64,000 nucleotides of DNA from Clarkia xantiana subsp. parviflora (GCA_036873135.1 JAPTYO010000022.1:6658151-6722150), one strand, 5' to 3'; positions 32,357 through 42,600 are shown, numbered from the stretch's first letter. The notes: generated from the letters alone by a model not told the origin. A program made the numbers and translations.

Positions 32357-33073
32357 TGTTGGATCACGGTGGAACTCCGGTACGGACTTTGACGGCAATC
32401 CTAGCTCCTTTGCTCCACGCAATCTTGCAAGAGGGGATAGACCGGGCGGTGACCCAGAATCCCTCTCCGATTCTTAAATGAGTGCCCAATACGAACTGGC
32501 AAGCAAATAATCTCAGAGTATGTAATTCAACGTAAGTGTTCTGAGGTGACCTCTTGCCCTTTTATAGGCGAAGAGATGCCTCAGGTACCTGGTGAACTGT
32601 TAGGGGTTGTTAGCCCGTATCCCGCATATCTCGGATGTGATCCCGCCTATCTAGGCCATGATCTCGTGTATCTCGGCCACGCCCCGCGTATCTCGGCCAC
32701 GCTCCGTGTATCTTAACCACGTCCCGCGTATCTCGGCCACGCCCCGCGTATCTTGGCCTTGTCCTCTGATAACGAGTCCCAACTCCCGTCGGGGACTCCA
32801 GAGTTATCTCATTATGTCACCGCTCGGGGCCCCTCGTCATCGTGACAGGGCCAATCGTTCTCAGGGATTCGTCATCGGGGCCTACTTAAAGGCTTCTCAT
32901 CGGGAGCTTCCAGCTCATCTGTCGGGACCGACTCTGTCGGGACCTTTCATCATTGGGACTCTCTTCGTCGGGACCCTTCTCCTAGGTCATCTTGACCTTC
33001 GTTTTGGGCCTGGTGGGCCTGTCTGCCGTTTCCTCACCGTTAAAGGGCCTGACGGATGTAATCGAACCCATCA
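32357..33073 (-). mobile_element. GypC 3' LTR
   Basis: Contains a minus-strand TATA box (cgcctataaaaggg, about 32568-32581). U3 has a 20-21 bp tandem repeat (cgtatctcggccacgccc, about 32665-32760) with more copies than in the 5' LTR. The same repeat is in GypE. Confidence 0.92.
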
Positions 33074-33087
33074 TTTGCCCCCAAGAC
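33074..33087 (-). promoter_or_regulatory. GypC polypurine tract
   Basis: Minus-strand tgtcttgggggcaa directly precedes the 3' LTR. Confidence 0.82.
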
Positions 33088-33456
33088 ATGAGGGACTTTT
33101 AGTTCGTCGTGTCTTCCAACTCCCGATCTTCCGATACTAGAGTCGGGGATCTTTCCCTTGGTTCAGTTACTCGGTTATCAGTCTTTTCCTTCACGTTTCC
33201 TCAGGGTTTTGTAGATAACTGTTAAATCCTAGGGGTCTCCTCGGCTCCCCAGTTCATTAAATGCAGTAGATAATGAAGCGACGTTTTCAGCCCACGTGCC
33301 TGATTTTTCGCGCCTGTCCTTTTCTGAAAAGTGATTTTCAGGCCGTTTCATCATTACGTCCGTTGTCCTTCTGCACGTTTCATCTCAACGGTCCAGATTA
33401 AGACTCTTCGACTTCGACGACTCGGATCGAAGTGTCCTTTCAACCGTCTTCTTCGA

Positions 33457-33465
33457 CTATAAAAC
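33457..33465 (+). promoter_or_regulatory. TATA box of the GypC antisense gene
   Basis: ctataaaac sits about 155 bp before the ATG at 33615, on the strand opposite to the element's own genes. An equivalent TATA lies before the antisense gene in GypB (44409). The spacing suits a TATA box about 30 bp before a start site plus a 5' leader of about 120 bases. Function is inferred. Confidence 0.6.
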
Positions 33466-33614
33466 CCTAGCCATGGTCATAATTTAACTTTTACCGTCTT
33501 CGAATTCTCAAGAGCTCTCTGCGATTCCAAGCTCTGTGATTTCGAAGGTCTTTGGAGTTTCTCTGATCATCTTTCCGGCGACGCTTCGTTCATCTCCTCA
33601 ACCCCTACTTCATC

Positions 33615-36190
33615 ATGTCTGGTAAGGGATTCCCCTTTGTTGCTTGTTCGTCTTTTCCTTGTTTGTAGCTTTCCAAGAGTCCCACTGTATTTTTCTTGCC
33701 ATGGTTGCTTTTCAGATAGCGGTTCCAGCTCTGAGGGGAGAAAACCTTTTCACTTTGATTATGCTCTGAATGAGATCTCCAATACTGCTTATGATGCAGC
33801 CCTCCGAGAGGGTTGTATCACTATTACCTGGGAACCCCGATTCCCATATCCTTGGCCTCACCCCTCGAGTAACCCTGAGGTTACTCGTCCCCAAGAAGGG
33901 GAGGTATTTGTCTCTACGGGACAGGTATCAGCGGGGATCAGATTCCCCTTTTGTGGTAATCTGGTCGAGTTGTGCCATCATTACAAAACGCACCCCACTA
34001 CCTTTTCTCCCCATGCCATCCGCCTCTGGAACGCCTTTCAAGTTCTCTGCTTCCGACAGAAGTGGGTCTACAGCCTCCAGCTCTTCAGAACCTTCTATGG
34101 GATGAAGTGCAATGAGGCGGGGGTTTGCGCCTTCTACCCTCGGATGCCCAAGTGGAGTAAGCAGCAGCTTGCCCGATGTGGTTGGACCAATGACACCTGG
34201 AAGGTGGTCAAGGGTCGGGGACTCTTGGTTGATACTGGGTCCGACAACAGTAGCTGGAAGAAGAGCTACTTCTTCATCCGACACTCTTCGATTCCCTGGC
34301 CTCGGTGGGAGGTGGCAGCGGACCCTCCGCCTGCTTTTCATACTTATACCGACGAGGATTTTGAAACTCTCCAACTTATCCAGCTTTATCGATGGGGGGA
34401 GTCTTACACTCCCCTCAATGCCAACTCTCTTGTGGAGCGGGACCTGGTGCACGCCGGGATCCGACTCCTTGATATTGTCTCTGGGGGGCAGCTCTTCGAC
34501 GGCCCTTCTAATATGGTCCCTTGGGTAAACTTCTAACTCTTCTTTGTTTACTATTTGCAGCCAAGAAGGTATCTGTGCTGACCGATCTATTCCTTAAGCA
34601 GGGGGAGACTGATGCTGTCCGCCCCTCGCGGAAGAGGAAGTCCGCCAAGAAGGCTGCTGCTCGGTCGGGGTCTCCTTCAGCGGAGCAACCCAAGCGGAAG
34701 TGGGTGGATCTGGACCAGCTCTTCGATGTCCAGAACGCTGAAGAAGGTAAAAAACTCCGACTTGCTATTAAATCATACAAGAGGATGGTCCAAAAGGATT
34801 TGATTTCTTCGACCAAGGAGGCCCGTATCGCTGACGTCAAACGAATCCTTCGAGGTGAAACTCCTCGTGTCTTGAAGGCGGGCTACTATCATTTTCGCGG
34901 GAAGGATCAATACTTCTCCCGACGTATCATTTGGTGTAAGAATCCCGATGAACTTCCTGACTACATTTCTGAAGCTTCTCATCCTCCAGGTGCAGGTCGT
35001 TCGGGAGCTCCGTCAGGTGCCGCAGATTCCGCGGAAACACCGTCTTCAGCGGGGGTGCCTTCCTCAGCTGGAGAGAAGGCTCCGACTGGCGAACAATTTC
35101 GTCAGGTGGAAACCTTGGACTCCTCCGAGGAGACTGACGAGGGTGGCTCCCTTCGTCAGCATCGGAAGACGGGGCAATCCCCCTTGAAACCAACCCCTCA
35201 GGGGCCGCCTCCTTCATCTTCTCCGCAGCAGCGGCAGCCCTCGCCCATCCATGACTTCACTCCTTCCCCTGTTCGGGCCGAGACGGAGGCATGCCCTTCC
35301 ACTCATCGTCCTCTTTCTCCTCTTGCCCTCGATGGGAACTTCTACAGGCCCTTCGATCCTTCACAAGAGAATGCCCCCTGGACTCCAATCCAGACGCTTC
35401 AAGGAGTCCCGCTTACACAAGGGGAGCAGGACCGGGAGCTGGCCCTGCATCTGCTGTCAGGCTCGATCCTGCCTACTATGCGGTATCCGATTTGCCTCAA
35501 TCGGACGCACATGCATCGGGAGGTCAGGGATATGGCCATGCGCCGTATAGAGGTAGGACTTCGCTTCTTTCTTTTTGATGATAAATCGGGTCGTTTATCC
35601 ATTAACACTTTTCCTTCTTATTGCAGGAGCTCGGGGACTTCAACCGCCTCATCGGGTATGTCATTGCCTACGATGAGTCCCGGGAGCGGGACCGAGGGAT
35701 CCGCGAGCAGCTCCAGGAGGATCTTAAGGCCTCCCAATCTTCGCGGGGAAAGCTTGTCAAGGAACAGGCTGTCCTCGATCAGAAGGTTCGGGACCTCCAG
35801 AAGCAGATCGGGGACTTCGAGGGGCTCTTGAGGCAAGAGCGGCAGGAGCGGGAGGCGGTTGTGGACAAGCTGGTTCAGGAGAAGAAGGCTGCCGAGGACA
35901 AACTGGTTCTCGAGAAGAAGGCTCTGGAGGAGCAAATCGCGGGGTTTCCTGCGCAGCTGGCCGAGGCGGAGGTAAAGGGTCGGGAGGACTATCGGAGGTC
36001 CGAGGACTTCCAAGCCGATGCCATGAAGTTCTTTGGCGCGGAGGTGGAGAACACTCTCTTCAATGCGGTTGAGGAGCTCCACCTGGAGTACGGGGACGCC
36101 ATCAATTTCGACAAGTCTCCTTCCCTTGCTCCATTTGCGAAGAAGTATTTTGCTCTTTCCGAGGAGAGTGATGGGGGGAGTACCCTGTAA
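33615..36190 (+). CDS. Antisense gene of GypC (plant transposon-protein-like, coiled-coil)
   Basis: Runs opposite to gag-pol, between pol and the 3' LTR. Exon 1 is ATGTCTG (33615-33621). Intron 33622-33715 joins in phase to GATAGCGGTTCC (MSDSGSSSEGRKP). Exon 2 (33716 to about 34524) encodes a globular part with IRFPFCGNLVELCHHY, HAIRLWNAFQVLCFR and KKSYFFIRHSSIPWPRW, resembling the plant 'putative gypsy type transposon' domain (PF04195, from memory). The join near 34525-34565 is unclear: a 36-41 nt gap with gtaaac and ttgcag, too short for a normal plant intron. The next part has basic stretches (SRKRKSAKKAAARSG) and a Ser/Pro-rich linker. Intron 35553-35626 (74 nt) joins in frame to a coiled coil (about 35660-36080). 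A frame change near 36175 may have cut off a longer acidic tail. No enzymatic motif is seen. Confidence 0.78.
33622..33715 (+). other. Intron 1 of the GypC antisense gene
   Basis: 94 nt, gtaagg to gcttttcag, phase 1, after a 7-nt first coding exon. The GypB homologue has its first intron in the same phase. Confidence 0.72.
35553..35626 (+). other. Last intron of the GypC antisense gene
   Basis: 74 nt, gtaggact to cttattgcag, phase 0. It joins MAMRRIE to ELGDFNRLI without a stop. The corresponding intron in GypB is 73 nt, phase 0, joining LLRQAE to ASRDSLQFS. Confidence 0.8.
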
Positions 36191-36329
36191 TTGTCGAAGA
36201 CGCTTCTGAACTTCCAAGTGCGGACGCCCCGATAGTCGATCCTCCCGAAGCCAACCCTGTGGATCCTTCTGCTACCGACTTCGCGGACCCAGCTGCTGCC
36301 AACGCTGCCGACAAGGACCAAGCTTGAAT

Positions 36330-36999
36330 GTTTACTTTTAGAGTCCTTGTATCTTCTTCTCTTTTGTCGTCGTCGGGCCCTTGAGCCCTTATCAATATCA
36401 GACTTTCTTAGTTCCGATTCTTTCGTTGCACTTCTCCGAGTGACTTTACTATACGTGCTTAGGTCGAAACCTTGACACTTAAGACATTTTCGTACGTCCT
36501 TCCTGACGATTTAATAACTTGCACCACTTAAGCCGACTTAGTTCCGTGCATCACTTAAGACGACTTAATTATTACTTAGAGTAATATCTAAGAATCACGC
36601 ATCACTTAAGACGACATAATATCGTGCACCACTTAAGGCGACTTTTTGATACTTAGAATAAATCTAATGATTGTGCACCGCTTAAGGCGACTTTTCTCGT
36701 GCACCATTTAAGGCGACTTTTCTCGTGCACCACTCAAGGCGACTTTTCTCGTGCACCACTCAAGGCGACTTTTCTCGTGCACCGCTGAAGGCGACTTTTC
36801 TCGTGCACCACTGAAGGCGACTTTGACACTTAGCATAAATCTAAGGACAACTCTTATTGGAAGCAACCTCTTTATTTATTGACGGCACAAAATTGGCTTA
36901 CATCGAGCTAAACGATAAACAGCATACACCACTTAAGGCGATTTTACATCAGGCACCACTTAAGGCGACTTTATCGGGCACCACTTAAGGCGACTTTTT
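36330..36999. repeat. Short-unit tandem zone between antisense gene and pol of GypC
   Basis: From about 36470 the motif cgtgcaccacttaaggcgac with tttt repeats at 26-27 bp in the middle (about 36670-36830) and more loosely on both sides, up to the pol stop. Part of the first 150 bases is the probable 3' end of the antisense transcript. Confidence 0.82.
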
Positions 37000-39900
37000 T
37001 CAAGCATGGTGTTTCTTCAAGTGTTTGCCACTAAAAGAATGCTTTAACGTTCTGCCATCGAGGTCTTCCAACTTATACGCATTTGGAGCGGGCATCCCCA
37101 CGACCTTATAAGGCCCTTCCCATTTTGGTGACATCTTGTTGATTCGATCCAAAAGGGTGAACTCGTTGCGACCCCAAACCAGTTCCCCGACGAAGAACTG
37201 TCGGGACTTCACTCGCTGATTGTAGTACCTGGCCGTCGCCAATCGCATTCGAGCCTGGACTTCATCGGCTTCCTGCCTCTTCTCTTCGAGTAAGTCCAAG
37301 TCCATACGTCTCACTTCATCGTTCGTCAGGGGCTCGTAATATCTCATTCGATGGGACGCCACAGCTACCTCTACGGGGGCGACAGCTTCCGTGCCATAAA
37401 CGAGGCCAAACGGAGTCTCCCCCGTTGATCGTTTGGGTGTCGTTCTAACAGCCCAAAGCACGTTTTCCAGTTCGTTCAGCCACTTGCCCTTCAAGGCGTA
37501 GACCCTTTTCTTTAGGCCATCCATCAAGATTTTGTTGGCTGATTCCACCTGGCCGTTAGTATGAGCATGGCGTACAGAAGCAGTCCGATGCTCGATGTTC
37601 AACTCCTCCAGATACTCCCTCACCTGAGAGCCGTTAAACGGTGGACCATTGTCGCTGATCACCGCCTTAGGAATCCCGTATCTGGACACGATGTGGGTCT
37701 GGAGGAACTTGACGATCTGGTTCCCCGTCGTTCTGGCCAATGCCTTCGCCTCTATCCATTTCGAAAAATAATCGATTGCTACAAGTAAATACTTACATTG
37801 TCCTTGTGCTTGTGGAAGAGGTCCCACCAAGTCGATGCCCCACTGCGCGAAGGGCCACTCGCTCTTGATGGATGTCAGATTAGCGGCCGGAGCCACGATA
37901 CTCAGGGCGTATCGCTGGCACGCGTCACAGGATCGGACCAACGCCGTTGCTTCCTTGTTCATCGTGGGCCAATAATAGCCCAAGTTCAGCACTTTTCTCA
38001 TGATGGATCGGGTCCCTTCATGACAAGCCGCGACCCCTTCGTGTACCTCCTTCAGGATTCGATTGGTGTCGGGTTCTGCCACACACTTCAAGTACGGAGT
38101 CGAGAACCAGCCCTTCTTGTATAGCTGATTGTCCAGCATCACATAATTGGCCGCGATCCGACGTATCCTGTCCGCTGCCACTTGATCATCGGGGACTGCC
38201 CCCGTAGTCAGGTACGCGACTATCGGGGTCATCCAAGTTGGCTCCTTCTCCGATCTCGCTTCAATGGCGCACACCTGTGTCGGGTCGATGTTTGATAAGA
38301 TCACCTTTTCTAAGAAGTGTACCTTCCGATTTTCTTCCAAGGGTGCCCCCAAGGCAAATTTGCTCAAGGCGTCTGCCTCTACGTTTTCCTCCCTCGGGAT
38401 TTCCTCGATGTCGAAGCTTTTAAAGCTCTCCTTCAAGGTTTGTACCTCTCGTAGATACTTCTTCATTATCGGACTCCTAGCTTCGTATCGCCCTAGAACC
38501 TGGTTTACGATTAAAGCTGCGTCGCACTTCACTCTCAAGTGATCGACTCCCGTGCCTCTAGCAATTTTTAGGCCCGTGATGAGAGCCTCATACTCCGCTT
38601 CGTTGTTTGTGGCCTTAAATGTTAAAGCCAAGGCGTATCGGAGCGGTTCACCTTCACCTGGTGGTATCAACAAAAAGCCCGCTCCTGATCCGTCCGAACT
38701 CGCGGAGCCATCCGTGTACATCTCCCAGGTATTTTCTTTGTTTGGCTGTTCTGATTGCTCTGCCCTCTCTGGTTGTTCTTCTATCGAGACCTCCACGGTT
38801 GCCCCCTCTATATGGCCCGCATCTGCCAGATCGGGGGCTGTAGATTCTGCTATAAAATCCGCCAACGCCTGGCCCTTAATTGCCGTTCTTGGAGCAAAGT
38901 GTATGCGAAACTCACTAAGCTCTACTGCCCATTTCACTAATCTTCCCGACGCATCCGGTCGGTTCAGAAAATGTTTCAAAGGCTGGTTCGTCAGCACGGT
39001 AATCTCGTGTGCATGGAAATAAGGCCTTAGCTTCCGAGCAGTAATAATCAACGCAAAGAGGTACTTCTCAACGGCGGGATAGTTTAATTCAGACTTGGCA
39101 AACGCCTTGCTTACATAATAGACGGGGACTTGATTACCCTCGACAATTTTTACTAACACGGAGCTAATGGCAAATTCAGAAACAGCCAAATAAAGGTAGA
39201 GCGGCTCGCCTGGAACCGGTTTTGCCAACGGCGGGAGGGTGCGAAGGTGCTGCTTGAGTGCTTGGAACGCCTCTTCACACTTGGCGGTCCATTCAAATTT
39301 CTTGTTGGCCCTCAGGACTTCAAAAAACGGCATTGATCGGTCGCTGGCTTTGGATAAGAAGCGATTCATTGCAGCTAGTCGGCCATTCAGCACTGGTACC
39401 ACCCGATGGTTTATCGGAGACTGCATCTCCTCGATTGCCCTCAGCTTCTCAGGATTCACCTCAATTCCTCTCTGACTCACCATAAAGCCCAAAAACTTCC
39501 TTGAGTGGACTCCGAAGGCGCATTTCGTCGGGTTTAAGCGAACTTGATGGAGCCTCATCCGCTCAAATGCCATGGTAAGGTTGTGCACATGATCCTCGGC
39601 TTGTCGGGACTTCACCAGCATATCATCCACATAAGCTTCCATGGTTTCTCCTAGCATATCTCCAAACAGTTTGTTCACCATCCGTTGGTAGGTGGCCCCA
39701 GCATTGATCAACCCGAAAGGCTCGTAGTGATAGATGTCACTGTCCGCATAGAACGCTGTATGGGGAGCGTCTTCCTTGGCCATCTTGATCTGGGTGTAGC
39801 CTGAATACGCATCCATGAAACTCAACAGCTCATGTCCCGACGTGGCATCCACCAACTGGTCGATTCTCGGGAGTGGGTAACAGTCCTTTGGGCAAGCTTT

Positions 39901-40887
39901 GTTCAAGTCGCGGAAGTCCACACACATTCGCCATTTCCCGTTAGTTTTCTTCACCAGCACTGGATTAGCAACCCAAGTTTGGAATCGGAGCTCTTTAATA
40001 AACCCAGCATCGAGCAACCTTCCCACCTCTTGCTGGATTGCGATCTTCTTGTCCGTGCCCATCGGACGCCTTATCTGCGTGATAGGCTTGATCGCGGGAT
40101 CTATCTTCAGCTCGTGTACGATCACATCGGGGCTGATTCCTGGCATATCGCTTGGGGACCAGGCAAACAGCTCCTTGAACTCCTTCAATAATTCAATTAA
40201 TTTCTGGGCTGTCTCTTCAGTCAGGGCGGACCCGATTTTCACCTTCCTCTGGGGTCCGTCGATCTCGACTTCTTTCAGATCTTCTACGGGGGCAGGACGC
40301 CCAAACTCTTCTCTAGGATCCGTGTCTGTCTGAAGGACAGTCATGGCCTCTCGTCTCCTCCTTCGGGTGGCGTTAACATAACATTTGCGAGAAGCCACCT
40401 GGTCGCCTTTAACCTCTCCGACTCCATGGTCGGTCGGGAACTTCATCTTCTGGTGCACTGTCGAGGCAACCCCCATCAGGGGGTTAATGGTGGTTCTTCC
40501 GATGATCGCGTTGTAGGTCCCTGCGGAATCGACTACCACGAACTCCGCGTTCCTCCTTTCTGATTTCCACCCGCTACCAAACTCTACTGGTAAGGTGATT
40601 ACTCCTAGCGGATAGGAGGTTGAGCCAGAGAACCCGACCATCAGGAAGTTTGCCTCATTCAGATCTTTCTTTGTTTTCCCCATAGCCTCCAGCGCGTCCA
40701 TGAATAGAATGTCGGAGGAGCTCCCTCCGTCGATTAGAATTCTCTTCATTTCGAACCCGTCTACATCCAAGGTTACCACCAAGGCATCGTCGTGCGGAGT
40801 CTCCACGCCTATGAGGTCTTCCGACGAGAAGGAGATTACCATCTCTTCTTTCAAGGTCCAGGATCGGGACCTCTTACCCAGCACCAC
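37000..40887 (-). CDS. pol: GypC pol polyprotein: protease, reverse transcriptase, two RNase H, integrase
   Basis: An uninterrupted 1295-residue frame. Protease DGG at residues 53-55. Reverse transcriptase YVDD at 419-422. First RNase H at about 560-665 with its first catalytic aspartate replaced (LYLAVSEFAISSVL). Second RNase H with D726, E765 region, D789 and D839. Integrase zinc site H949, H956, C987, C990, and catalytic D1019, D1079 and E1115, the last two separated by 35 residues. The end is HLKKHHA. The second RNase H marks the Tat branch of gypsy. One defect: the block read as YKVMHFGL/YKVMPFGL in GypA and GypD is YEPFGL here (residues 388-392), two codons shorter in a conserved part of the polymerase. 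The frame is the same as gag, separated by a single TAA. The chosen start is the first methionine; the true polyprotein probably continues from gag. Confidence 0.93.
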   Translation of the reverse strand: MVLGKRSRSWTLKEEMVISFSSEDLIGVETPHDDALVVTLDVDGFEMKRILIDGGSSSDILFMDALEAMGKTKKDLNEANFLMVGFSGSTSYPLGVITLPVEFGSGWKSERRNAEFVVVDSAGTYNAIIGRTTINPLMGVASTVHQKMKFPTDHGVGEVKGDQVASRKCYVNATRRRRREAMTVLQTDTDPREEFGRPAPVEDLKEVEIDGPQRKVKIGSALTEETAQKLIELLKEFKELFAWSPSDMPGISPDVIVHELKIDPAIKPITQIRRPMGTDKKIAIQQEVGRLLDAGFIKELRFQTWVANPVLVKKTNGKWRMCVDFRDLNKACPKDCYPLPRIDQLVDATSGHELLSFMDAYSGYTQIKMAKEDAPHTAFYADSDIYHYEPFGLINAGATYQRMVNKLFGDMLGETMEAYVDDMLVKSRQAEDHVHNLTMAFERMRLHQVRLNPTKCAFGVHSRKFLGFMVSQRGIEVNPEKLRAIEEMQSPINHRVVPVLNGRLAAMNRFLSKASDRSMPFFEVLRANKKFEWTAKCEEAFQALKQHLRTLPPLAKPVPGEPLYLYLAVSEFAISSVLVKIVEGNQVPVYYVSKAFAKSELNYPAVEKYLFALIITARKLRPYFHAHEITVLTNQPLKHFLNRPDASGRLVKWAVELSEFRIHFAPRTAIKGQALADFIAESTAPDLADAGHIEGATVEVSIEEQPERAEQSEQPNKENTWEMYTDGSASSDGSGAGFLLIPPGEGEPLRYALALTFKATNNEAEYEALITGLKIARGTGVDHLRVKCDAALIVNQVLGRYEARSPIMKKYLREVQTLKESFKSFDIEEIPREENVEADALSKFALGAPLEENRKVHFLEKVILSNIDPTQVCAIEARSEKEPTWMTPIVAYLTTGAVPDDQVAADRIRRIAANYVMLDNQLYKKGWFSTPYLKCVAEPDTNRILKEVHEGVAACHEGTRSIMRKVLNLGYYWPTMNKEATALVRSCDACQRYALSIVAPAANLTSIKSEWPFAQWGIDLVGPLPQAQGQCKYLLVAIDYFSKWIEAKALARTTGNQIVKFLQTHIVSRYGIPKAVISDNGPPFNGSQVREYLEELNIEHRTASVRHAHTNGQVESANKILMDGLKKRVYALKGKWLNELENVLWAVRTTPKRSTGETPFGLVYGTEAVAPVEVAVASHRMRYYEPLTNDEVRRMDLDLLEEKRQEADEVQARMRLATARYYNQRVKSRQFFVGELVWGRNEFTLLDRINKMSPKWEGPYKVVGMPAPNAYKLEDLDGRTLKHSFSGKHLKKHHA

Positions 40888-40914
40888 CGCCGTAGGGATT
40901 CTAGAAGCATAGAC

Positions 40915-42600
40915 TTATCGGGCGGATGAAGTATCACCTCCAGCAGCAAATCCTCCGTGGATCACATTGATAGTGCCCCGTCTCTCCTTGCGAGCACCGG
41001 ACGACTCTGGATCGGTTCTCTTCTTCTTTGGGGACCGGTCGCGGGATCGGGAACGGGACCGAGATCGGGACCGAGAGCGAGATCGACACCGCTTATCCCC
41101 GACAAATTCTTTGAGCTTCCCCTTCTGTATCAGCTTTTCGATCTCCTTCTTCAGTTCTCGACAGTGGTTGGTGTCGTGGCCATTTGCGCGGTGAAATCGG
41201 CAGTAGCGATCCGTACGAGATCCCAAGAATTCTCCATCCTTCTTTGGAGGGTACCTGGAGATACCTTGTCGTTCCATGACTGTCAGCACTTCCGCCATGG
41301 AGCAGTTGAGAGGAATGTCGAGATCCTCCCGCTCATCCTTCCTTGGAGAACGTCTATCGTCCCTTCGATCAGGTCGGCCTCGGTTCGGACTACTCTCGGG
41401 TTTGCTCTTTGTCTTACGATCGTCGAAGGGTTTAACCGACTGCTTTCCTTTGTTCGACTTTGGGGGCTCCAGTTCTCCCGCGGCTATCTTCGACTCATGG
41501 ACATCGATCTGCCGTTTCACCCTCTTCTGTAATGCCTCCATATTCCACACAGCTTTCTCAGCCACGCTGTGCATCAGGTCGGAACCATAGGGGGCCGTTA
41601 AATTCCGAATGAAGGTACGGATGGTCTCACCTTCCGAGATCTCTTCGTCAATCTCTGCCACACTGGCCGTGTACCGCTGGTAATAATGAGCCAGTGATTC
41701 GTCGGGCCTCTGCACCACCTGGGTCAGGGACCTCACGCTCTTCAATAAACGTCTCCGACCCTGGTACTGCTGACTGAATCGATCATGCATGTCTGCCCAG
41801 CAAGTGATGCAGCCTGGGGGCAGACTAAAGAACCAGGTCAGGGCTCTTTCTCCCAGTGGGTTCGGGAACAGCGTACACACTATGTCTTCACTCGGGGCTC
41901 TTCCCAGACACGCCATGAGGTGTTTCTGGACATGGCGAACTGGATCTCCTTCGCCATCGTATTCCTTTATCGTGGGGATGCCTAGCCCAGGCGGGGCTAG
42001 GGTGTCGATGAGTCGGGGGACGAAGGGATGAGTGGATCGATCCCTTAGCTCCGACACCAGCGGCTTCTGCTCTCCCATACAGATATTCACGATCTTTACC
42101 TCCTGGTCGGGAGTGATGGGACCATTCAGGGGAATGGTCCTGTGCTGTACTGGTCCTGGCCCATCAACTACGAACCTCTCCGGCTGACCGGTTGCCCTAC
42201 TTCTGTCCTGGCATCGGGGCGGGGCTTCCTGTGCGTTCCGACCCTCTGTTGGCGGGGCCACTTCCTCCAACGGGGGCATCTCCTCTTGCCTCCTTGCAGC
42301 CTCTCTCCGATCCAAGAGAGCCTCTACGGCCGCCAGAAACATGGGCATGGCTTCCGCCACGGCCCTTGTCAAGTCTGTAGCTGGGGGAGCCTCCTGCCCC
42401 CTATTGCCCTGGTACTGAGGAGCAATATCTTCGGGATCTCCATTGTGCCCCCCTGTCTGGGAGAGCTCAGCCGGGGGATGGTTCTGGTTTTCCTCCTGTT
42501 CCGGTACTGAATCCAGATTTGTTGCAGGGGGGTAACGGGAACCACCGGATTGTCCCTGTCTTCTGTGCTTGCCAGCCGCCATTGATCGAGTAGAAGGCAT
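40915..42600 (-). CDS. gag: GypC Gag
   Basis: 561 residues from the ATG at 42600 (MPSTRSMAAGKHRRQ), just inside the primer site. The frame is open 34 codons further upstream, into the LTR, but GypE conserves the MPSTRSM start. A disordered Pro/Glu/Gln-rich N-terminus is followed by the capsid domain (EYDGEGDPVRHVQKHL, FPNPLGERALTWFFSLP, FSQQYQGRRRLLKSV, RPDESLAHYYQRY). Then come basic linkers, a zinc knuckle YCRFHRANGHDTNHC (CX2HX4HX4C, not the usual CCHC) and a run of Arg-Ser dipeptides. It forms the particle and packages RNA. The stop TAA (40917-40915) is in frame with pol. Confidence 0.92.
   Translation of the reverse strand: MPSTRSMAAGKHRRQGQSGGSRYPPATNLDSVPEQEENQNHPPAELSQTGGHNGDPEDIAPQYQGNRGQEAPPATDLTRAVAEAMPMFLAAVEALLDRREAARRQEEMPPLEEVAPPTEGRNAQEAPPRCQDRSRATGQPERFVVDGPGPVQHRTIPLNGPITPDQEVKIVNICMGEQKPLVSELRDRSTHPFVPRLIDTLAPPGLGIPTIKEYDGEGDPVRHVQKHLMACLGRAPSEDIVCTLFPNPLGERALTWFFSLPPGCITCWADMHDRFSQQYQGRRRLLKSVRSLTQVVQRPDESLAHYYQRYTASVAEIDEEISEGETIRTFIRNLTAPYGSDLMHSVAEKAVWNMEALQKRVKRQIDVHESKIAAGELEPPKSNKGKQSVKPFDDRKTKSKPESSPNRGRPDRRDDRRSPRKDEREDLDIPLNCSMAEVLTVMERQGISRYPPKKDGEFLGSRTDRYCRFHRANGHDTNHCRELKKEIEKLIQKGKLKEFVGDKRCRSRSRSRSRSRSRSRDRSPKKKRTDPESSGARKERRGTINVIHGGFAAGGDTSSAR

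Noticed and set aside
32658..33140. 160-codon frame in the GypC 3' LTR, with a similar one at 43074-43487
   Set aside because: Consists of LTR repeat units (cgtatctcggccacg); differs between the two LTRs because of indels and has no known domain.
34525..34560. Calling a confirmed 36-nt intron
   Set aside because: Too short for a plant intron, and the join gives a stop after six codons in that phase. Left as uncertain.
35618..36217. 199-codon leucine-rich minus-strand frame
   Set aside because: Antisense shadow of the coiled-coil exon; leucine richness arises from complementing Glu/Lys/Gln codons.
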